Assembly (NCBI RefSeq): GCF_016427555.1
Contig: NZ_JAELVS010000003.1
Coordinates: 274,550-338,549, forward strand
Direction of reading: 5' to 3'
Source: Marinobacter litoralis
GTDB lineage: Bacteria; Pseudomonadota; Gammaproteobacteria; Pseudomonadales; Oleiphilaceae
DNA length: 64,000 nt
In this document: positions 24,160 through 35,245 of the stretch, in pieces
Numbering within the stretch: position 1 is the first letter of the stretch
How the letters are laid out: each line of letters opens with the position of its first letter
The notes under the pieces: generated by a model
Seen by the model: the letters and a program-made list of their open reading frames with translations, nothing else
The model's database searches: none
Told to the model about the DNA's origin: nothing
Translations under genes and position numbers: made by a program

Positions 24160-26387
24160 TAAGAAGCACCTTCTGTTCTGATATTGAAACCTGTCTGTTT
24201 GGCCAGCTCAACGAAGTCCGGGAACGAGGTTGTTACGTTCGAACAATCGTTAATGGTAATTGGCCCGGTTGCCCGCAAAGAGGCCACCGCGAATGACATC
24301 GAAATACGGTGGTCTTCATGACTCTCGACCGTACCAGAGCCGATCGTCTGGCCACCCTCAATAATAATCCCGTCCGGGGTAACGGTTGTTTCAACACCGA
24401 GCTCGGCCAGCCCGTCAGCCATCACCTGGATGCGATCACTCTCTTTGACCCGCAACTCTTCAGCACCACGAAGCACAGTGCGGCCTTTGGCGCAGGTCGC
24501 TGCGACAAACAGAACCGGGAATTCATCGATGGCCAGCGGCACCTGATCTTCGGGAATTTCAATACCGTGCAACTCAGCCGAGCGCACTCGCAGATCAGCC
24601 ACTGGCTCGCCGCCAATAACCCGCTCTTCGAGAATTTCAATATTCGCACCCATCTGGCACAAAATATTGATGACACCTACGCGTGTCGGGTTCATGCCCA
24701 CGTGGCGCAGTGTCAGATCCGAGTCCGGTGCGATGGAGGCCGCTACCAGGAAGAATGCCGCGGATGAAATATCAGCAGGCACATCAATAACTCCGGCTTC
24801 GAGCTTACCGCCACCAACCACTTTTGCGGTTGCGCCATCACGCTGCACGTCATAACCAAAACCTTGCAGCATGCGCTCGGTGTGGTCACGGGTAGGCGCC
24901 GGCTCCGTCACTGAGGTGACGCCGTTCGCGTAGAGCCCCGCCAACAACAGGCATGATTTCACCTGCGCACTGGCAACAGGCATATCGTAGTGAATGCCGT
25001 TCAGCGATTGCCCGCCTTTGATCTTCAATGGCGGACGACCGCCTTCCGCCGTGTCGATTACGGCCCCCATGGAGCGCAGCGGGTCGGCAACCCGCCCCAT
25101 CGGGCGCTTAGACAAACTGGTGTCACCAGAAAGCTCGGAATCGAAGGGCTGTGCTGCTAGCAATCCAGCAAACAATCGCATGCCAGTGCCGGAATTGCCC
25201 AAATACAGAGGCCCGCGTGGTGCCTGCAAGCCATGCAGCCCAACACCGTGAATCCGGACCAAACCATTCTCCGGACCTTCAATGGTTACACCCATATCGC
25301 GGAATGCCTGCAGGGTGGCAAGACTGTCTTCGCCTTCAAGAAAGCCTTTTACCTCTGTCACGCCTTCGGCCAGAGCTCCCAGCATGATGGAGCGGTGTGA
25401 AATGGATTTATCTCCCGGCACACGGATGTCACCGCGGACAGATCCTCCCGGCTGCATTTGAAAGACAACTTGCTGATTACTGTTATTAGTCACGTACGCC
25501 TGCCCTGAAAGCATCTTTGTAAAATGTTCGCGCGCCGCCTTGGCGCGACTGAAAACCCGAAGCAAAGTAGCCCCATCGCCTTCGGCAATGGCGCCCCGGA
25601 GCTCACCCAAATCGTGGGTAAAATGGTCAATCACGCGCAGCACTGCATCGCGATTTGACAAGAAAATGTCGTGCCACATCACGGGATCACTGGCAGCAAT
25701 TCGAGTGAAATCCCGAAAACCTCCGGCAGCGTACCGAAAGATATCCAGATTCTCATCTTCGCCGGCCAACGTATCCACCAGCGAGAAGGCTATCAGGTGC
25801 GGCAGATGACTGGTCGCCGCCAGCACTTCATCATGGTACGCCACCGACATGGTCAGCACCGTGGCTCCCGCGCCTTCCCAAAGCCGTGTCAGACGCGCCA
25901 GACACGCTGAATCGGTATTATCCGCCGGAGTCAGGATCACTTTATGATTGGCAAAAAGATCGGGGTTAGCCGCCCGGATGCCACTCTTTTCCGAGCCGGC
26001 AATGGGGTGTCCCGGAATGATGTTCGGTGGAATCGCACCAAAAACTGCTTCTACGTCGGCGGCAAAACTGGTTTTCGTGCTGCCCACGTCTGTCAGCACC
26101 GCATCTTTACTCAACCAGGGTTTGATCTGTTCCAACACACCGCGCGTGGCTCGCACAGGCACCGCCAGAACCACCAGGTCACTCCCCTCAACAGCCGATT
26201 GTAAGCTGATCGCGGCCTGATCGATCACGCCCAGCTCTTCACCCAACTCAAGCTCATCGGCGCGCTGGTCGAACCCGACCACATAATCAGCCAGCTGATG
26301 CTTGCGAATCGCACTGGCAAGAGAACCACCAATCAGCCCAAGCCCGATAATGGCTACCCGTTGAAAAGAAGGCGTGCTCCCACTCAC
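24159..26387 (-). CDS. aroA: Bifunctional prephenate dehydrogenase / EPSP synthase (TyrA-AroA fusion)
   Basis: This is a fused enzyme of aromatic amino acid synthesis. Residues 1 to about 305 are a TyrA dehydrogenase: NAD loop [32 protein letters not shown], and [12 protein letters not shown]. Residues from about 310 to 742 are EPSP synthase: [49 protein letters not shown], the catalytic Asp in [11 protein letters not shown], and [13 protein letters not shown]. The EPSPS half resembles class II enzymes in SLSKRPMGR, but it has Gly where the glyphosate-tolerant CP4 enzyme has Ala. The start is GTG at 26387, one base after the hisC stop, so translation is probably coupled. Such fusions are known from Pseudomonas and relatives. 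Confidence 0.96.
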   Translation of the reverse strand: MSGSTPSFQRVAIIGLGLIGGSLASAIRKHQLADYVVGFDQRADELELGEELGVIDQAAISLQSAVEGSDLVVLAVPVRATRGVLEQIKPWLSKDAVLTDVGSTKTSFAADVEAVFGAIPPNIIPGHPIAGSEKSGIRAANPDLFANHKVILTPADNTDSACLARLTRLWEGAGATVLTMSVAYHDEVLAATSHLPHLIAFSLVDTLAGEDENLDIFRYAAGGFRDFTRIAASDPVMWHDIFLSNRDAVLRVIDHFTHDLGELRGAIAEGDGATLLRVFSRAKAAREHFTKMLSGQAYVTNNSNQQVVFQMQPGGSVRGDIRVPGDKSISHRSIMLGALAEGVTEVKGFLEGEDSLATLQAFRDMGVTIEGPENGLVRIHGVGLHGLQAPRGPLYLGNSGTGMRLFAGLLAAQPFDSELSGDTSLSKRPMGRVADPLRSMGAVIDTAEGGRPPLKIKGGQSLNGIHYDMPVASAQVKSCLLLAGLYANGVTSVTEPAPTRDHTERMLQGFGYDVQRDGATAKVVGGGKLEAGVIDVPADISSAAFFLVAASIAPDSDLTLRHVGMNPTRVGVINILCQMGANIEILEERVIGGEPVADLRVRSAELHGIEIPEDQVPLAIDEFPVLFVAATCAKGRTVLRGAEELRVKESDRIQVMADGLAELGVETTVTPDGIIIEGGQTIGSGTVESHEDHRISMSFAVASLRATGPITINDCSNVTTSFPDFVELAKQTGFNIRTEGAS

Positions 26388-26388
26388 G

Positions 26389-27513
26389 TTAGCGCCCTTC
26401 CCGAACGGTCTGTAAAGCGCCAGACAGCGCTTCCAGAAAACGCTCGTTTTCTTCGGGAAGTCCTACAGATACACGCAAGTGATTGGGCATACCGTAACCT
26501 GCAACCGGACGAACAATGACGCCGCTCCGCAGCAATGCCTGATAAACCTCAGCCGCCTGCTCACCCACATCGACCGCTATAAAATTACCAACCGATGGAA
26601 TGAACGGTACATCCAACTGTTCAAAGCCCGCAGCGAGCTGACGTAAACCGGCTTCATTCACAGCGCGCGAACGGCTTAGATATTCATCATCTTCAAGCAC
26701 GGCAGCGGCCGCAGCCAAGGCAATAGAGTTAACGTTGAACGGCTGGCGCACCCGGTTAAGCACATCCGCGATAGCAGGCGAACTAAAGGCGTAACCCACT
26801 CGCATCGCCGCCAGCCCCCAGGCTTTCGAGAAGGTGCGGCAAACGACGAGGTTGGGGAAACGCTCAAGAAGCTGAACTCCGTCAGCGTAATCACCTCCCG
26901 CCAGGTACTCGCAGTAGGCTTCATCCAGAACAACAAGAACGCGCTCCGGAATGCGCTGCAAAAACCCTTCAATGGCATCGGCCGTGTGAACCGTACCGGT
27001 GGGGTTGTTAGGATTGGCAACAAAGATCAGTTTGGTGTGTTCATTAACCGCTTCCGCCATGGCATCAAGGTCGTGCCCCCAAGCTTTGGCTGGAACCGAC
27101 ACGCCGGTGGCACCAATCGCCTGAGTCACTATCGGGTAAACCGCGAAGGCATACTGGGAGAACACCACTTCATCACCCGGCCCGGCAAAGCAACGGGCAA
27201 TTACTTCCAGAACATCATTGGAGCCGTTGCCCAGAGTAATCTGATTCATCGCAACGCCAAACCGGCTCACCAGAGCCTGCTTTAGCGCAAAGCCGTTCCC
27301 GTCCGGATACAAGCAAGATTCATCAAGAGCCTTGCGAGCCGCTGCCATGGCCTTCTCACTCGGGCCCAGAGGGTTCTCGTTACTTGCCAGCTTAATGATC
27401 TCTTCCGGGTTCAGCCCGAGCTCTCGCGCCAGTTCTTCGATCGGCTTTCCGGGCTGATACGGAGACAGAGCCTGAACACCTTTTACCGCAAGACTCTGAT
27501 AATCCACTGACAT
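26389..27513 (-). CDS. hisC: Histidinol-phosphate aminotransferase (HisC2-type, aromatic context)
   Basis: This is a PLP aminotransferase of 374 residues. Seen are LASNENPLGPS, GNGSNDVLEV (PLP phosphate), NPNNPTGT, LDEAYCEY with PLP Asp and Tyr, the Schiff-base Lys in RTFSKAWGLAAMRVGY, and the carboxylate Arg in LRVSVG. By family it makes histidinol phosphate, but placed between pheA and tyrA it probably also transaminates phenylpyruvate or prephenate, as proposed for Pseudomonas hisC in the same spot. No other his gene is in the window. The start ATG has GGAGG eight bases upstream. Confidence 0.92.
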   Translation of the reverse strand: MSVDYQSLAVKGVQALSPYQPGKPIEELARELGLNPEEIIKLASNENPLGPSEKAMAAARKALDESCLYPDGNGFALKQALVSRFGVAMNQITLGNGSNDVLEVIARCFAGPGDEVVFSQYAFAVYPIVTQAIGATGVSVPAKAWGHDLDAMAEAVNEHTKLIFVANPNNPTGTVHTADAIEGFLQRIPERVLVVLDEAYCEYLAGGDYADGVQLLERFPNLVVCRTFSKAWGLAAMRVGYAFSSPAIADVLNRVRQPFNVNSIALAAAAAVLEDDEYLSRSRAVNEAGLRQLAAGFEQLDVPFIPSVGNFIAVDVGEQAAEVYQALLRSGVIVRPVAGYGMPNHLRVSVGLPEENERFLEALSGALQTVREGR

Positions 27514-27545
27514 TCAACTTTCCTCCGGGTTAATGCAATCTGAAC

Positions 27546-28643
27546 TTAAAGCACGCCAATCGGGTAAGAACCCAAGCGCTTCAATTCCACGGCTTCTTCA
27601 TCAATCTCGGCCAACACTTTGCGAGCAAGCCCGTCGTCCATGTGCCCTTCAAAATCGATGTAAAACACATAGGCCCATGTGCCGCTTGGCGATGGACGCG
27701 TTTCGATACGGGTCAGACTGATGCCTTCCCGATGGAAGGGCTCCAGCAGCTGATACAAGGCACCCGGCTTGTTGCGCATGGACACCAGAATGGAGGATTT
27801 ATCCTGACCGCTGGCCTCAACCTCTTCCCGCCCGATAATCAGGAACCGGGTGGTGTTGTCCGGGCGATCTTCGATGCTGCTTGCCAACACTTCCAAACCG
27901 TAAAGTTCCGCAGCCATATCACCTGCGATCGCCGCCGAACCGGGCTCTTCCGAAGCACGGCGCGCGGCTTCTGCATTACTCGACACGGTAATACGTTCGA
28001 TCCCGGCGCGGTGAGAATCCAACCACTGCCGGCACTGAGCAAACGACTGCTGGTGAGAGTATATACGGGTGATTTCCTGATCTTTGAACTGAGGCGATAC
28101 CATCAGATGATGATGGATTCGAAGTTGCACCTCACCACAAATTTTCAGCGGCGAAGACATGAACATATCAAGGGTGTGGTTCACCATACCCTCGGTTGAA
28201 TTCTCCACTGGCACCACACCGTAATGAGCGGAGCCGGATTCAACTTCGCGGAATACTTCATCAATCGCCGGCATCGGCACGCTGATAACCGAATGGCCAA
28301 AATGCTTGAGCGCTGCCGCCTGTGTGAACGTACCAAGCGGCCCCAGAAACGCGATATGCATCGGCTTTTCCAGCGCCAGACACGCCGACATAATTTCCCG
28401 AAACAGTCGCGCCATTTCCTCAGCCGGCAATGGCCCCGGATTCTCTTCTTTTATCCGGCGCAGCACCTGAGCTTCCCGCTCCGGGCGGTAGAAAAACACA
28501 TCTTGTCCGGGATTGGCCGCCATTTTTACATGGGCGACTTCCTGCGCGCAGGCGGCTCTGGCGCTGATCAGTTTCATGATCTGCTGATCAAGGCTGTCGA
28601 TTTCGTCCCGAAGTTCGCTCAGGCGGGCCTTCTCGTCGGTCAT
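27546..28643 (-). CDS. pheA: Bifunctional chorismate mutase / prephenate dehydratase
   Basis: This enzyme converts chorismate to prephenate and then phenylpyruvate. The 365 residues have an N-terminal chorismate mutase helix bundle (LRDEIDSLDQQIMKLISARAA... to about 90), prephenate dehydratase from about 95 (AFLGPLGTFTQAAALKHFG, VPVENSTEGMVNHTLDMF, and NTTRFLIIG with the catalytic TRF), and a C-terminal ACT domain with GALYQLL and ETRPS for phenylalanine feedback. The start follows the serC stop by two bases. I see no attenuator, so control is probably by feedback inhibition. Confidence 0.96.
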   Translation of the reverse strand: MTDEKARLSELRDEIDSLDQQIMKLISARAACAQEVAHVKMAANPGQDVFFYRPEREAQVLRRIKEENPGPLPAEEMARLFREIMSACLALEKPMHIAFLGPLGTFTQAAALKHFGHSVISVPMPAIDEVFREVESGSAHYGVVPVENSTEGMVNHTLDMFMSSPLKICGEVQLRIHHHLMVSPQFKDQEITRIYSHQQSFAQCRQWLDSHRAGIERITVSSNAEAARRASEEPGSAAIAGDMAAELYGLEVLASSIEDRPDNTTRFLIIGREEVEASGQDKSSILVSMRNKPGALYQLLEPFHREGISLTRIETRPSPSGTWAYVFYIDFEGHMDDGLARKVLAEIDEEAVELKRLGSYPIGVL

Positions 28644-28645
28644 GA

Positions 28646-29728
28646 TCAGCCCCGCTCCTTCTCGAATTCCGCCATGTACTCAATCAACGCATCCACGCCG
28701 GCTTCCGGCATGGCGTTGTACAAACTGGCACGCATACCGCCAACGGAGCGATGACCAGCAAGGTTGAGCAAGCCGCGGGCATTTGCCCCCTTGAGGAACT
28801 CACCGTTCAGGGCATCGTCACCCAAGGTAAACGGAATATTCATCCAGGAACGGAAACGCCGGTCAATCGGGTTGGCGTAAAAGTCACTGTCATCAATAAA
28901 GCCGTACAGTTTGCTGGCTTTACGGGCGTTGATCTCACCCATCGCCTGAACACCACCCTGTTCTTTCAGCCACTTGAATACCAATCCTGCCAGATACCAG
29001 GAATAAGTGGCCGGGGTGTTGTACATCGAACCGTTATCCGCGATGACCTGGTAATTCATCATTGTCGGCGTTTCTTTGCGGGCTTTACCCAGCAGGTCCT
29101 TCCGAACAATCACAACAACCAGGCCGGATGGGCCGATGTTCTTCTGAGCACCAGCGTAAATCAGGCCGAACTTCGAAACATCCAGCGGACGCGACAGAAT
29201 CGTGGAGGACATATCCGCCACCAAAGGAACGGAACCACTGTCCGGTACGAAGTCGTATTCCAGGCCGCCAATGGTTTCATTGGGCGTGTAATGCAGGTAC
29301 GCCGCATCGGCAGACGTTGCCCAGCTGGACTGATCCGGAATGGTGGTAAACCCGCTGTCTTCCGAGCTCGCCGCCACATTGATATTGCCGAAGCGCTTGG
29401 CTTCCGCAATGGCTTTTTTGGACCAGATACCGGTGCTTACGTAATCTGCAGTAGCGTTCTCACCCAGCAAGTTCAGCGGGATGCTGGCAAACTGACTGGA
29501 GGCGCCACCTTGCATGAACAACACGGCGTAATCATCTGAAATGCCTGCCAGTTCTCGCAGATCCTTCTCGGCGGTTTCCGCAATGGAGACAAACTCGTCA
29601 CTGCGATGGCTCATTTCCATCACCGACATACCGGTGCCGCGCCAATTCAACAGCTCAGTTTCTGCCTGTTTCAGCACGGCTTCCGGCAATGTCGCCGGGC
29701 CGGCACAGAAGTTAAACGCCCTACTCAT
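28646..29728 (-). CDS. serC: Phosphoserine aminotransferase
   Basis: This is the PLP enzyme of serine synthesis and also of vitamin B6 synthesis. The 360-residue product starts [17 protein letters not shown], typical of SerC. It has the PLP region [19 protein letters not shown] with the cofactor Asp, the Schiff-base Lys in [12 protein letters not shown], and [16 protein letters not shown] at the C-terminus. Its start overlaps the gyrA stop by four bases (ATGA). This gyrA-serC-pheA order is the Pseudomonas arrangement. Confidence 0.96.
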   Translation of the reverse strand: MSRAFNFCAGPATLPEAVLKQAETELLNWRGTGMSVMEMSHRSDEFVSIAETAEKDLRELAGISDDYAVLFMQGGASSQFASIPLNLLGENATADYVSTGIWSKKAIAEAKRFGNINVAASSEDSGFTTIPDQSSWATSADAAYLHYTPNETIGGLEYDFVPDSGSVPLVADMSSTILSRPLDVSKFGLIYAGAQKNIGPSGLVVVIVRKDLLGKARKETPTMMNYQVIADNGSMYNTPATYSWYLAGLVFKWLKEQGGVQAMGEINARKASKLYGFIDDSDFYANPIDRRFRSWMNIPFTLGDDALNGEFLKGANARGLLNLAGHRSVGGMRASLYNAMPEAGVDALIEYMAEFEKERG

Positions 29729-32343
29729 TCTTCAGTTTCCTCGCCTGCGGCACCTTCATCGGCACCTGACTCTGTATTCCCTTCTACGCTTGCGGTGGCT
29801 TCATCCTCGTCATCGGATTCCGCAATACGCTCAACACCGACTAGCCGCTCGTCTTCCTGCGCCAAACGAATCAAACGCACACCCTGCGTGTTCCGGCTGA
29901 GAATAGAAACCTCATCGGTGCGGGTACGCACCAGCGTGCCCTTGTCAGAGATCAGCATCATCTCGTCGCCTTCGAACAACTGAAGCGCCGTCACCAGGTT
30001 ACCGTTACGCTCAGAACACTGCATGGCAATAACGCCCTGACTGCCACGGCTGTAGGCCGGGAACTCGTCGATGGCGGTCCGCTTACCGTAACCGTGCTCA
30101 CTGGCCGTCAACAACACGCCGCCTTCCTGAGGAATAATCAGCGACACCACCTGATGACCTTCCGGCATTTTGATACCGCGAACACCACGGGCGGTCCGGC
30201 TCATCGGGCGAACCTGCTCTTCGTTGAAACGCACCGCTTTACCTGCCGAGGAGAACAGCATCACTTCGGCATCGCCGTTGGTGATGGCGGCACCAATCAG
30301 GGTATCGCCTTCGTCCAGATTCAGCGCAATCAAACCGCTGCTACGTGGGCGGGAGAAGTTCGGCAGAGGCGTCTTCTTGACGACACCCGCAGAGGTCGCC
30401 ATCAATACAAACTGGTCTTCCGGATAGTCTCGTACCGGCAGGAACGTGGTAATCCGCTCATCCTCGTCCAACGGCAAAATATTCACCATCGGGCGGCCAC
30501 GGGAGCCTCGGCTGCCACGAGGAATCTCAAACACACGCAGCCAGTACACCTTGCCACGGTTGGAGAAGCACAAAATGGTGTCGTGGGAGTTCGCCACCAA
30601 GAGCTTCTCGATAAAGTCTTCGTCTTTCATCGCCGTTGCGGCTTTGCCGCGGCCACCACGACGCTGGGCCTGATAGTCTTCTACCGCCTGGGTTTTGGCG
30701 TAGCCGGTGTGAGAAATGGTTACCACCAGGTCTTCTTCATCAATCAGGTCGGCAATGGTCAAATCACGCTGTGAACTGGTGATTTCAGTACGGCGCTCGT
30801 CACCGAATTCGGCAACAACGGCTTCCAGCTCTTCACGGATAACCGACATCAAACGCTCAGGATCGCCAAGAATGTCCAGCAGATCCGCGATCTTCTCCAG
30901 AATTTCTTTGTACTCGTTCTGAAGCTTTTCGGTTTCCAGACCGGTCAGACGGTGCAGACGCATGTCCAGAATCGCCTGAGTCTGCTCAGGAGACATGTAA
31001 TACAGACCGTCACGCAGACCGTAGATTTCTGGCAGGTCATCTGGGCGGCACGCGTCCTGACCGGCGCGTTCCAGCATGGCCAATACATCACCAGGCGCCC
31101 AGCCACGACTCATCAACTTCTCTTTCGCCTCAACCGAAGTCGGAGAGGCTTTGATCAATTCGATCATCTCGTCGATGTTGGCCAGAGCGACCGTCAAACC
31201 TTCCAGAATATGACCGCGCTCACGGGCTTTACGCAGCTCGAAGATGGTCCGGCGTGTCACCACTTCGCGGCGATGGCGCACGAACGCATCCAGCATTTCT
31301 TTCAGGTTCAGTGTCTTGGGTTCGCCATTGATCAGAGCAACCATGTTGATACCAAACACGGTCTGGAGCTGAGTCTGGGCAAAGAGGTTGTTCACCACGA
31401 CTTCCGGGTTTTCGCCGCGGCGAAGCTCAATAACAACCCGGATACCTTCCTTGTTGGACTCGTCACGCAACTCGGTGATGCCCTCAAGGCGCTTCTCTTT
31501 AACCAGCTCCGCAATCTTCTCGATCAGACGCGATTTATTTAGCTGATAAGGCAGCTCAGTGATGATGATGGCATCACGCTTGGTCTTGGCATCGTGCTCT
31601 ACTTCGTGACGGGCACGAATGTAAATTCGGCCGCGGCCCGTGCGATAGGCTTCAACAATGCCCGCACGGCCATTGATAATGCCGTGAGTCGGGAAATCCG
31701 GGCCCGGGATGTGCTCCATCAACTCATCGACGGTCAGATCCGGGTTTTCAATCAAGGCCAGACAGCCATTGACCACTTCACTCAAGTTGTGTGGCGGGAT
31801 ATTAGTTGCCATACCCACAGCAATACCGGAAGAGCCGTTCACCAGCAGGTTCGGCACTCGGGTTGGCATTACTTCCGGGATACGCTCAGAACCGTCGTAG
31901 TTATCAACGAAATCGACCGTTTCTTTCTCGAGATCCGCCAACAGTGAATGCGCCACCTTTTCCATGCGGATTTCGGTGTAACGCATGGCGGCCGCGTTGT
32001 CGCCGTCAATGGAACCGAAGTTACCCTGACCATCCACCAGCGGGTACCGGAGCGAGAACGGCTGCGCCATACGAACAATGGTGTCGTAGACAGCAGAGTC
32101 ACCGTGTGGGTGATACTTACCGATCACATCACCTACCACACGGGCAGATTTCTTGTACGCCTTGTTCCAGTCATTGCCCAATTCGGACATGGCGAACAGC
32201 ACCCTACGATGCACAGGCTTGAGGCCATCCCTTACATCCGGCAATGCTCGACCTACAATTACACTCATGGCGTAATCGAGGTAGGACTGTTTCAACTCGT
32301 CTTCAATATTGACCGGCAGGATCTCTTTGGCTAAATCACCCAT
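29725..32343 (-). CDS. gyrA: DNA gyrase subunit A
   Basis: This is the DNA cleavage and wrapping subunit of gyrase, which introduces negative supercoils. The 872 residues contain the quinolone-determining region [20 protein letters not shown] with the susceptible-type Ser and Asp. The catalytic Tyr is in AMRYTEIRM near 122. The GyrA box is QRRGGRGK at about 560, starting the six-bladed beta-pinwheel. The protein ends in a very acidic tail ([19 protein letters not shown]...), which in E. coli modulates wrapping. It is the first gene of the supraoperon; its promoter must lie in 32344-32466. Confidence 0.98.
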   Translation of the reverse strand: MGDLAKEILPVNIEDELKQSYLDYAMSVIVGRALPDVRDGLKPVHRRVLFAMSELGNDWNKAYKKSARVVGDVIGKYHPHGDSAVYDTIVRMAQPFSLRYPLVDGQGNFGSIDGDNAAAMRYTEIRMEKVAHSLLADLEKETVDFVDNYDGSERIPEVMPTRVPNLLVNGSSGIAVGMATNIPPHNLSEVVNGCLALIENPDLTVDELMEHIPGPDFPTHGIINGRAGIVEAYRTGRGRIYIRARHEVEHDAKTKRDAIIITELPYQLNKSRLIEKIAELVKEKRLEGITELRDESNKEGIRVVIELRRGENPEVVVNNLFAQTQLQTVFGINMVALINGEPKTLNLKEMLDAFVRHRREVVTRRTIFELRKARERGHILEGLTVALANIDEMIELIKASPTSVEAKEKLMSRGWAPGDVLAMLERAGQDACRPDDLPEIYGLRDGLYYMSPEQTQAILDMRLHRLTGLETEKLQNEYKEILEKIADLLDILGDPERLMSVIREELEAVVAEFGDERRTEITSSQRDLTIADLIDEEDLVVTISHTGYAKTQAVEDYQAQRRGGRGKAATAMKDEDFIEKLLVANSHDTILCFSNRGKVYWLRVFEIPRGSRGSRGRPMVNILPLDEDERITTFLPVRDYPEDQFVLMATSAGVVKKTPLPNFSRPRSSGLIALNLDEGDTLIGAAITNGDAEVMLFSSAGKAVRFNEEQVRPMSRTARGVRGIKMPEGHQVVSLIIPQEGGVLLTASEHGYGKRTAIDEFPAYSRGSQGVIAMQCSERNGNLVTALQLFEGDEMMLISDKGTLVRTRTDEVSILSRNTQGVRLIRLAQEDERLVGVERIAESDDEDEATASVEGNTESGADEGAAGEETEE

Positions 32344-32466
32344 CGAGAAAGGTTCCTTTGCGTTATCTGGAAGTCGTCTCGGAGCCGTGTCCCGGCTCCG
32401 TCTTTATTCTTCAACAAGCCGCTCAGCATACCACAGACCTGACTGGGCCGGGGCAGCAGCAACGGG
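32344..32466. other. Intergenic region between purU and gyrA
   Basis: It contains a hairpin GGAGCC-GTGTCCC-GGCTCC at about 32379-32398 between the purU stop and the gyrA start, without a T-tract on the minus strand. It could be an incomplete purU terminator or part of the gyrA leader. I cannot pick out the gyrA promoter with confidence. Confidence 0.35.
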
Positions 32467-33321
32467 TTAATCAAACACTACCGTCTTGTTTTCGAAGGTA
32501 ATCACGCGATCTTCAATATGAGAGCGAAGCCCCCGCGCCAAAACGTTCTTTTCAACGTCCTTACCCAGGCGGACCATGTCTTCAATCGAATCTCTGTGGC
32601 TGATACGAATCACGTCTTGCTCAATGATCGGGCCTTCATCCAGATCCTGAGTCACGTAATGGCAGGTCGCTCCGATCAGTTTCACACCGCGGCTGTACGC
32701 CTGGTGGTAAGGGCGCGCTCCAGCGAAAGACGGCAAGAAGCTATGGTGGATGTTAATCACCTTGCCGGCGTATTTTTCACACAAATCGGCTGGCAGTATT
32801 TGCATGTATCGTGCGAGCACGACCACATCGGCTTCATACTTATCGAGCAGCTCTTCGATGTGCTCGAACGCCTCGGCCTTATTCTCTTTGCTCACCGGGA
32901 CGTGGTGATAAGGAATATCGTGCCATTCCACCATGCGCCGCAAATCGTCGTGGTTAGAGATAACAGCCGCCATTTCGGCGTTCAACTCTTTGCTGTGCCA
33001 GCGATGAAGCAGGTCCGCCAAACAATGGGACTCTTTACTGCACATCAGCACCACACGCTTCGGACGCGCCGAATCGGCAATGTGCCAACGCATATTGAAC
33101 TCACGGGCAATCGGCTCAAACGCGGCGCGGAATTGATCCAGGCCGAACGGAATTGATTCGGCTTTAATCTGATGTCTCATGAAGAACCAGCCAGACTGAG
33201 TGTCTGAGTGATGACTCGCCTCGGTAATCCAGCCGTTATAGGTGGACAGAAAATTACTCACCTTGGCAACAATTCCCGTCCTGTCCGGACAGGAAATAAC
33301 AAGACGATAGGTATGCTCCAT
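32467..33321 (-). CDS. purU: Formyltetrahydrofolate deformylase
   Basis: This enzyme hydrolyses 10-formyl-THF to formate and THF, balancing one-carbon units and feeding PurT. It has 284 residues: an N-terminal ACT domain (YRLVISCPDRTGIVAKVSNFL, about 5-80) and a formyltransferase-like domain with NIHHSFLPSFAGARPYHQAY (Asn-x-His-His plus conserved Pro) and the catalytic Asp in VTQDLDEGPIIEQD. It is divergent from ggt across 142 bases and is followed by gyrA in the same direction. Confidence 0.95.
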   Translation of the reverse strand: MEHTYRLVISCPDRTGIVAKVSNFLSTYNGWITEASHHSDTQSGWFFMRHQIKAESIPFGLDQFRAAFEPIAREFNMRWHIADSARPKRVVLMCSKESHCLADLLHRWHSKELNAEMAAVISNHDDLRRMVEWHDIPYHHVPVSKENKAEAFEHIEELLDKYEADVVVLARYMQILPADLCEKYAGKVINIHHSFLPSFAGARPYHQAYSRGVKLIGATCHYVTQDLDEGPIIEQDVIRISHRDSIEDMVRLGKDVEKNVLARGLRSHIEDRVITFENKTVVFD

Positions 33322-33463
33322 TAAGCCATTCCTTAACTAGAATCCGGGGAAAGCGAATGCGTTAGAAAACCACCAGCGATGACGCACGAGGAACTATCAA
33401 CACGCACCTATAAAAATGACCAGCTATGATAGCGTATATGACCGCCAGAAACGAGGATTCCCC

Positions 33464-35224
33464 ATGCACGACACTTACCCCAGCCTCAACATCAAACTCC
33501 GCTCCAGGCTCCTGTGGAGCCTGACAGCATCCATTGTGCTCAGTTTGCTGTCATTTTCATCGTTCGCCAGCAATCAGGCGATTCTCGAAGGCGAGCGATT
33601 TCACCCTAACCAGGGCAAGCAGGGTATGGTGGCCACCAGCCATACCCTTGCAACCGACGTGGCGCTTGAGGTTTTGAAAAATGGCGGCAATGCCGTGGAC
33701 GCGGCAGTCACCGCCGGTTTTGCGCTTGCCGTCACCCAACCGCGATCCGGCAATATCGGCGGTGGCGGATTCTTGCTGTACTCACCCGGAGACGGCAAAG
33801 CCCCGGAAGCCATTGATTATCGGGAAACCGCGCCCGCCGCGGCGACAGAAACCATGTTTCAGGACAGCGACGGTAACGTGGTGAAAGAGCGCAGTCGTTT
33901 CAGCCATCTTGCAGCGGGCGTACCCGGCACGGTCGCGGGTCTGGCGCTCGCGTTGGAACGCCATGGCACAATTTCACTGAGTGAAGCACTGGCGCCAGCC
34001 ATTCGCTTGGCGAAAGACGGATTTATCGTGCCACATCGATTCACGATTGGCCTGGAGCGAGCCGGCAACCGGCTGAAACGCTGGCCGGCCACAAAAGCCA
34101 CTTTTTACAAAGACGATGGTTCAGCGCCCCAACCCGGCGACCGGTTCAAACAACCCGAGCTGGCGGCCACCCTGCAGCGCATTGCCGATCAGGGCATCAA
34201 AGGCTTTTATGAGGGCGAAACGGCGCGTCTGATCGTTGAAGAAATGGAACGCAACGAGGGCCTGATCACGCTTGAAGACCTGAAAAACTACCGACCAGCC
34301 ATCCGCCAGCCCGTACACGGCACCTACCGCGGGTACGATATCTTCTCGATGTCGCCACCCTCCTCCGGCGGCACCCACATTGTGCAGATTCTGAACATTC
34401 TGGAAGATTTTCCGATCGGTGACATGGGCCACAATTCCGCGGCCACCATTCATCACATGGCCGAAGCCATGAAACTGGCCTATGCAGACCGGGCCCAATA
34501 CCTTGGCGACACCGATTTCGTTGACGTCCCTCTTAAAGGGCTCACCAGCAAGGAATACGCTTCGGAACTGCGAAAAACCATCTCACCGGACAAAGCCCGG
34601 CCTTCCAGCGACATCGGGCATGGTAAGCCTGCGGACTGGGAAAGCCCGGAAACCACACACTTTTCGGTTGTGGACCGGTGGGGCAACGCCGTATCGAACA
34701 CCTACACCATTAACTTCAGTTACGGCTCCGGCATTACCGTAGCGGGTGCGGGATTTCTGCTAAACAACGAAATGGATGATTTCAGCGCCAAACCAGGCGT
34801 GCCGAATGCCTACGGTCTGATCGGCGGTGAAGCCAATAAGGTGGAACCGGGGAAACGCATGCTCAGTTCCATGTCGCCCACCATCGTTCGCAAAGGCAAC
34901 AAGAACCATTTGGTGACCGGCAGCCCCGGCGGTTCTCGGATCATCACCACAACCCTGCAAGTGCTGATGAACGTGATCGATCACAAGATGAATATCCAGA
35001 CCGCCGTGAACGCACCGCGCATTCATCACCAGTGGTTTCCGGATGAAATCCGTATCGAGCAAGGCATCAGTCCGGACACCATCAGCCTACTTGAAGCCAA
35101 AGGCCACACGGTGACAACCAACACCGCCATGGGCGCCATTCAAAGCATCATGATTGGCGAAGACGGCACGCTCTATGGCGGCGCGGATGCCCGGCGCAGC
35201 ACGTCTTCTGCCAAAGGCTTCTAA
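33464..35224 (+). CDS. ggt: Gamma-glutamyltranspeptidase (periplasmic)
   Basis: This enzyme cleaves gamma-glutamyl bonds of glutathione and transfers the glutamyl group; it is made as a precursor that cuts itself into two subunits. The 586-residue product has a signal peptide (hydrophobic about 16-34, cleavage near SFAS). The self-processing and nucleophilic Thr is in PETTHFSVVDRWGNAVS, with the glutamate-binding Arg in YRETAPAAA and the oxyanion loop GSPGGSRI. The ATG at 33464 is chosen because GAGGA lies seven bases upstream; an ATG 16 codons earlier lacks one. It converges on the glutathione transferase gene with 21 bases between stops, so both act on glutathione but are separately transcribed. 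Confidence 0.95.
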   Translation: MHDTYPSLNIKLRSRLLWSLTASIVLSLLSFSSFASNQAILEGERFHPNQGKQGMVATSHTLATDVALEVLKNGGNAVDAAVTAGFALAVTQPRSGNIGGGGFLLYSPGDGKAPEAIDYRETAPAAATETMFQDSDGNVVKERSRFSHLAAGVPGTVAGLALALERHGTISLSEALAPAIRLAKDGFIVPHRFTIGLERAGNRLKRWPATKATFYKDDGSAPQPGDRFKQPELAATLQRIADQGIKGFYEGETARLIVEEMERNEGLITLEDLKNYRPAIRQPVHGTYRGYDIFSMSPPSSGGTHIVQILNILEDFPIGDMGHNSAATIHHMAEAMKLAYADRAQYLGDTDFVDVPLKGLTSKEYASELRKTISPDKARPSSDIGHGKPADWESPETTHFSVVDRWGNAVSNTYTINFSYGSGITVAGAGFLLNNEMDDFSAKPGVPNAYGLIGGEANKVEPGKRMLSSMSPTIVRKGNKNHLVTGSPGGSRIITTTLQVLMNVIDHKMNIQTAVNAPRIHHQWFPDEIRIEQGISPDTISLLEAKGHTVTTNTAMGAIQSIMIGEDGTLYGGADARRSTSSAKGF

Positions 35225-35245
35225 GAGCGCGGTTAGCTGCTTTCG

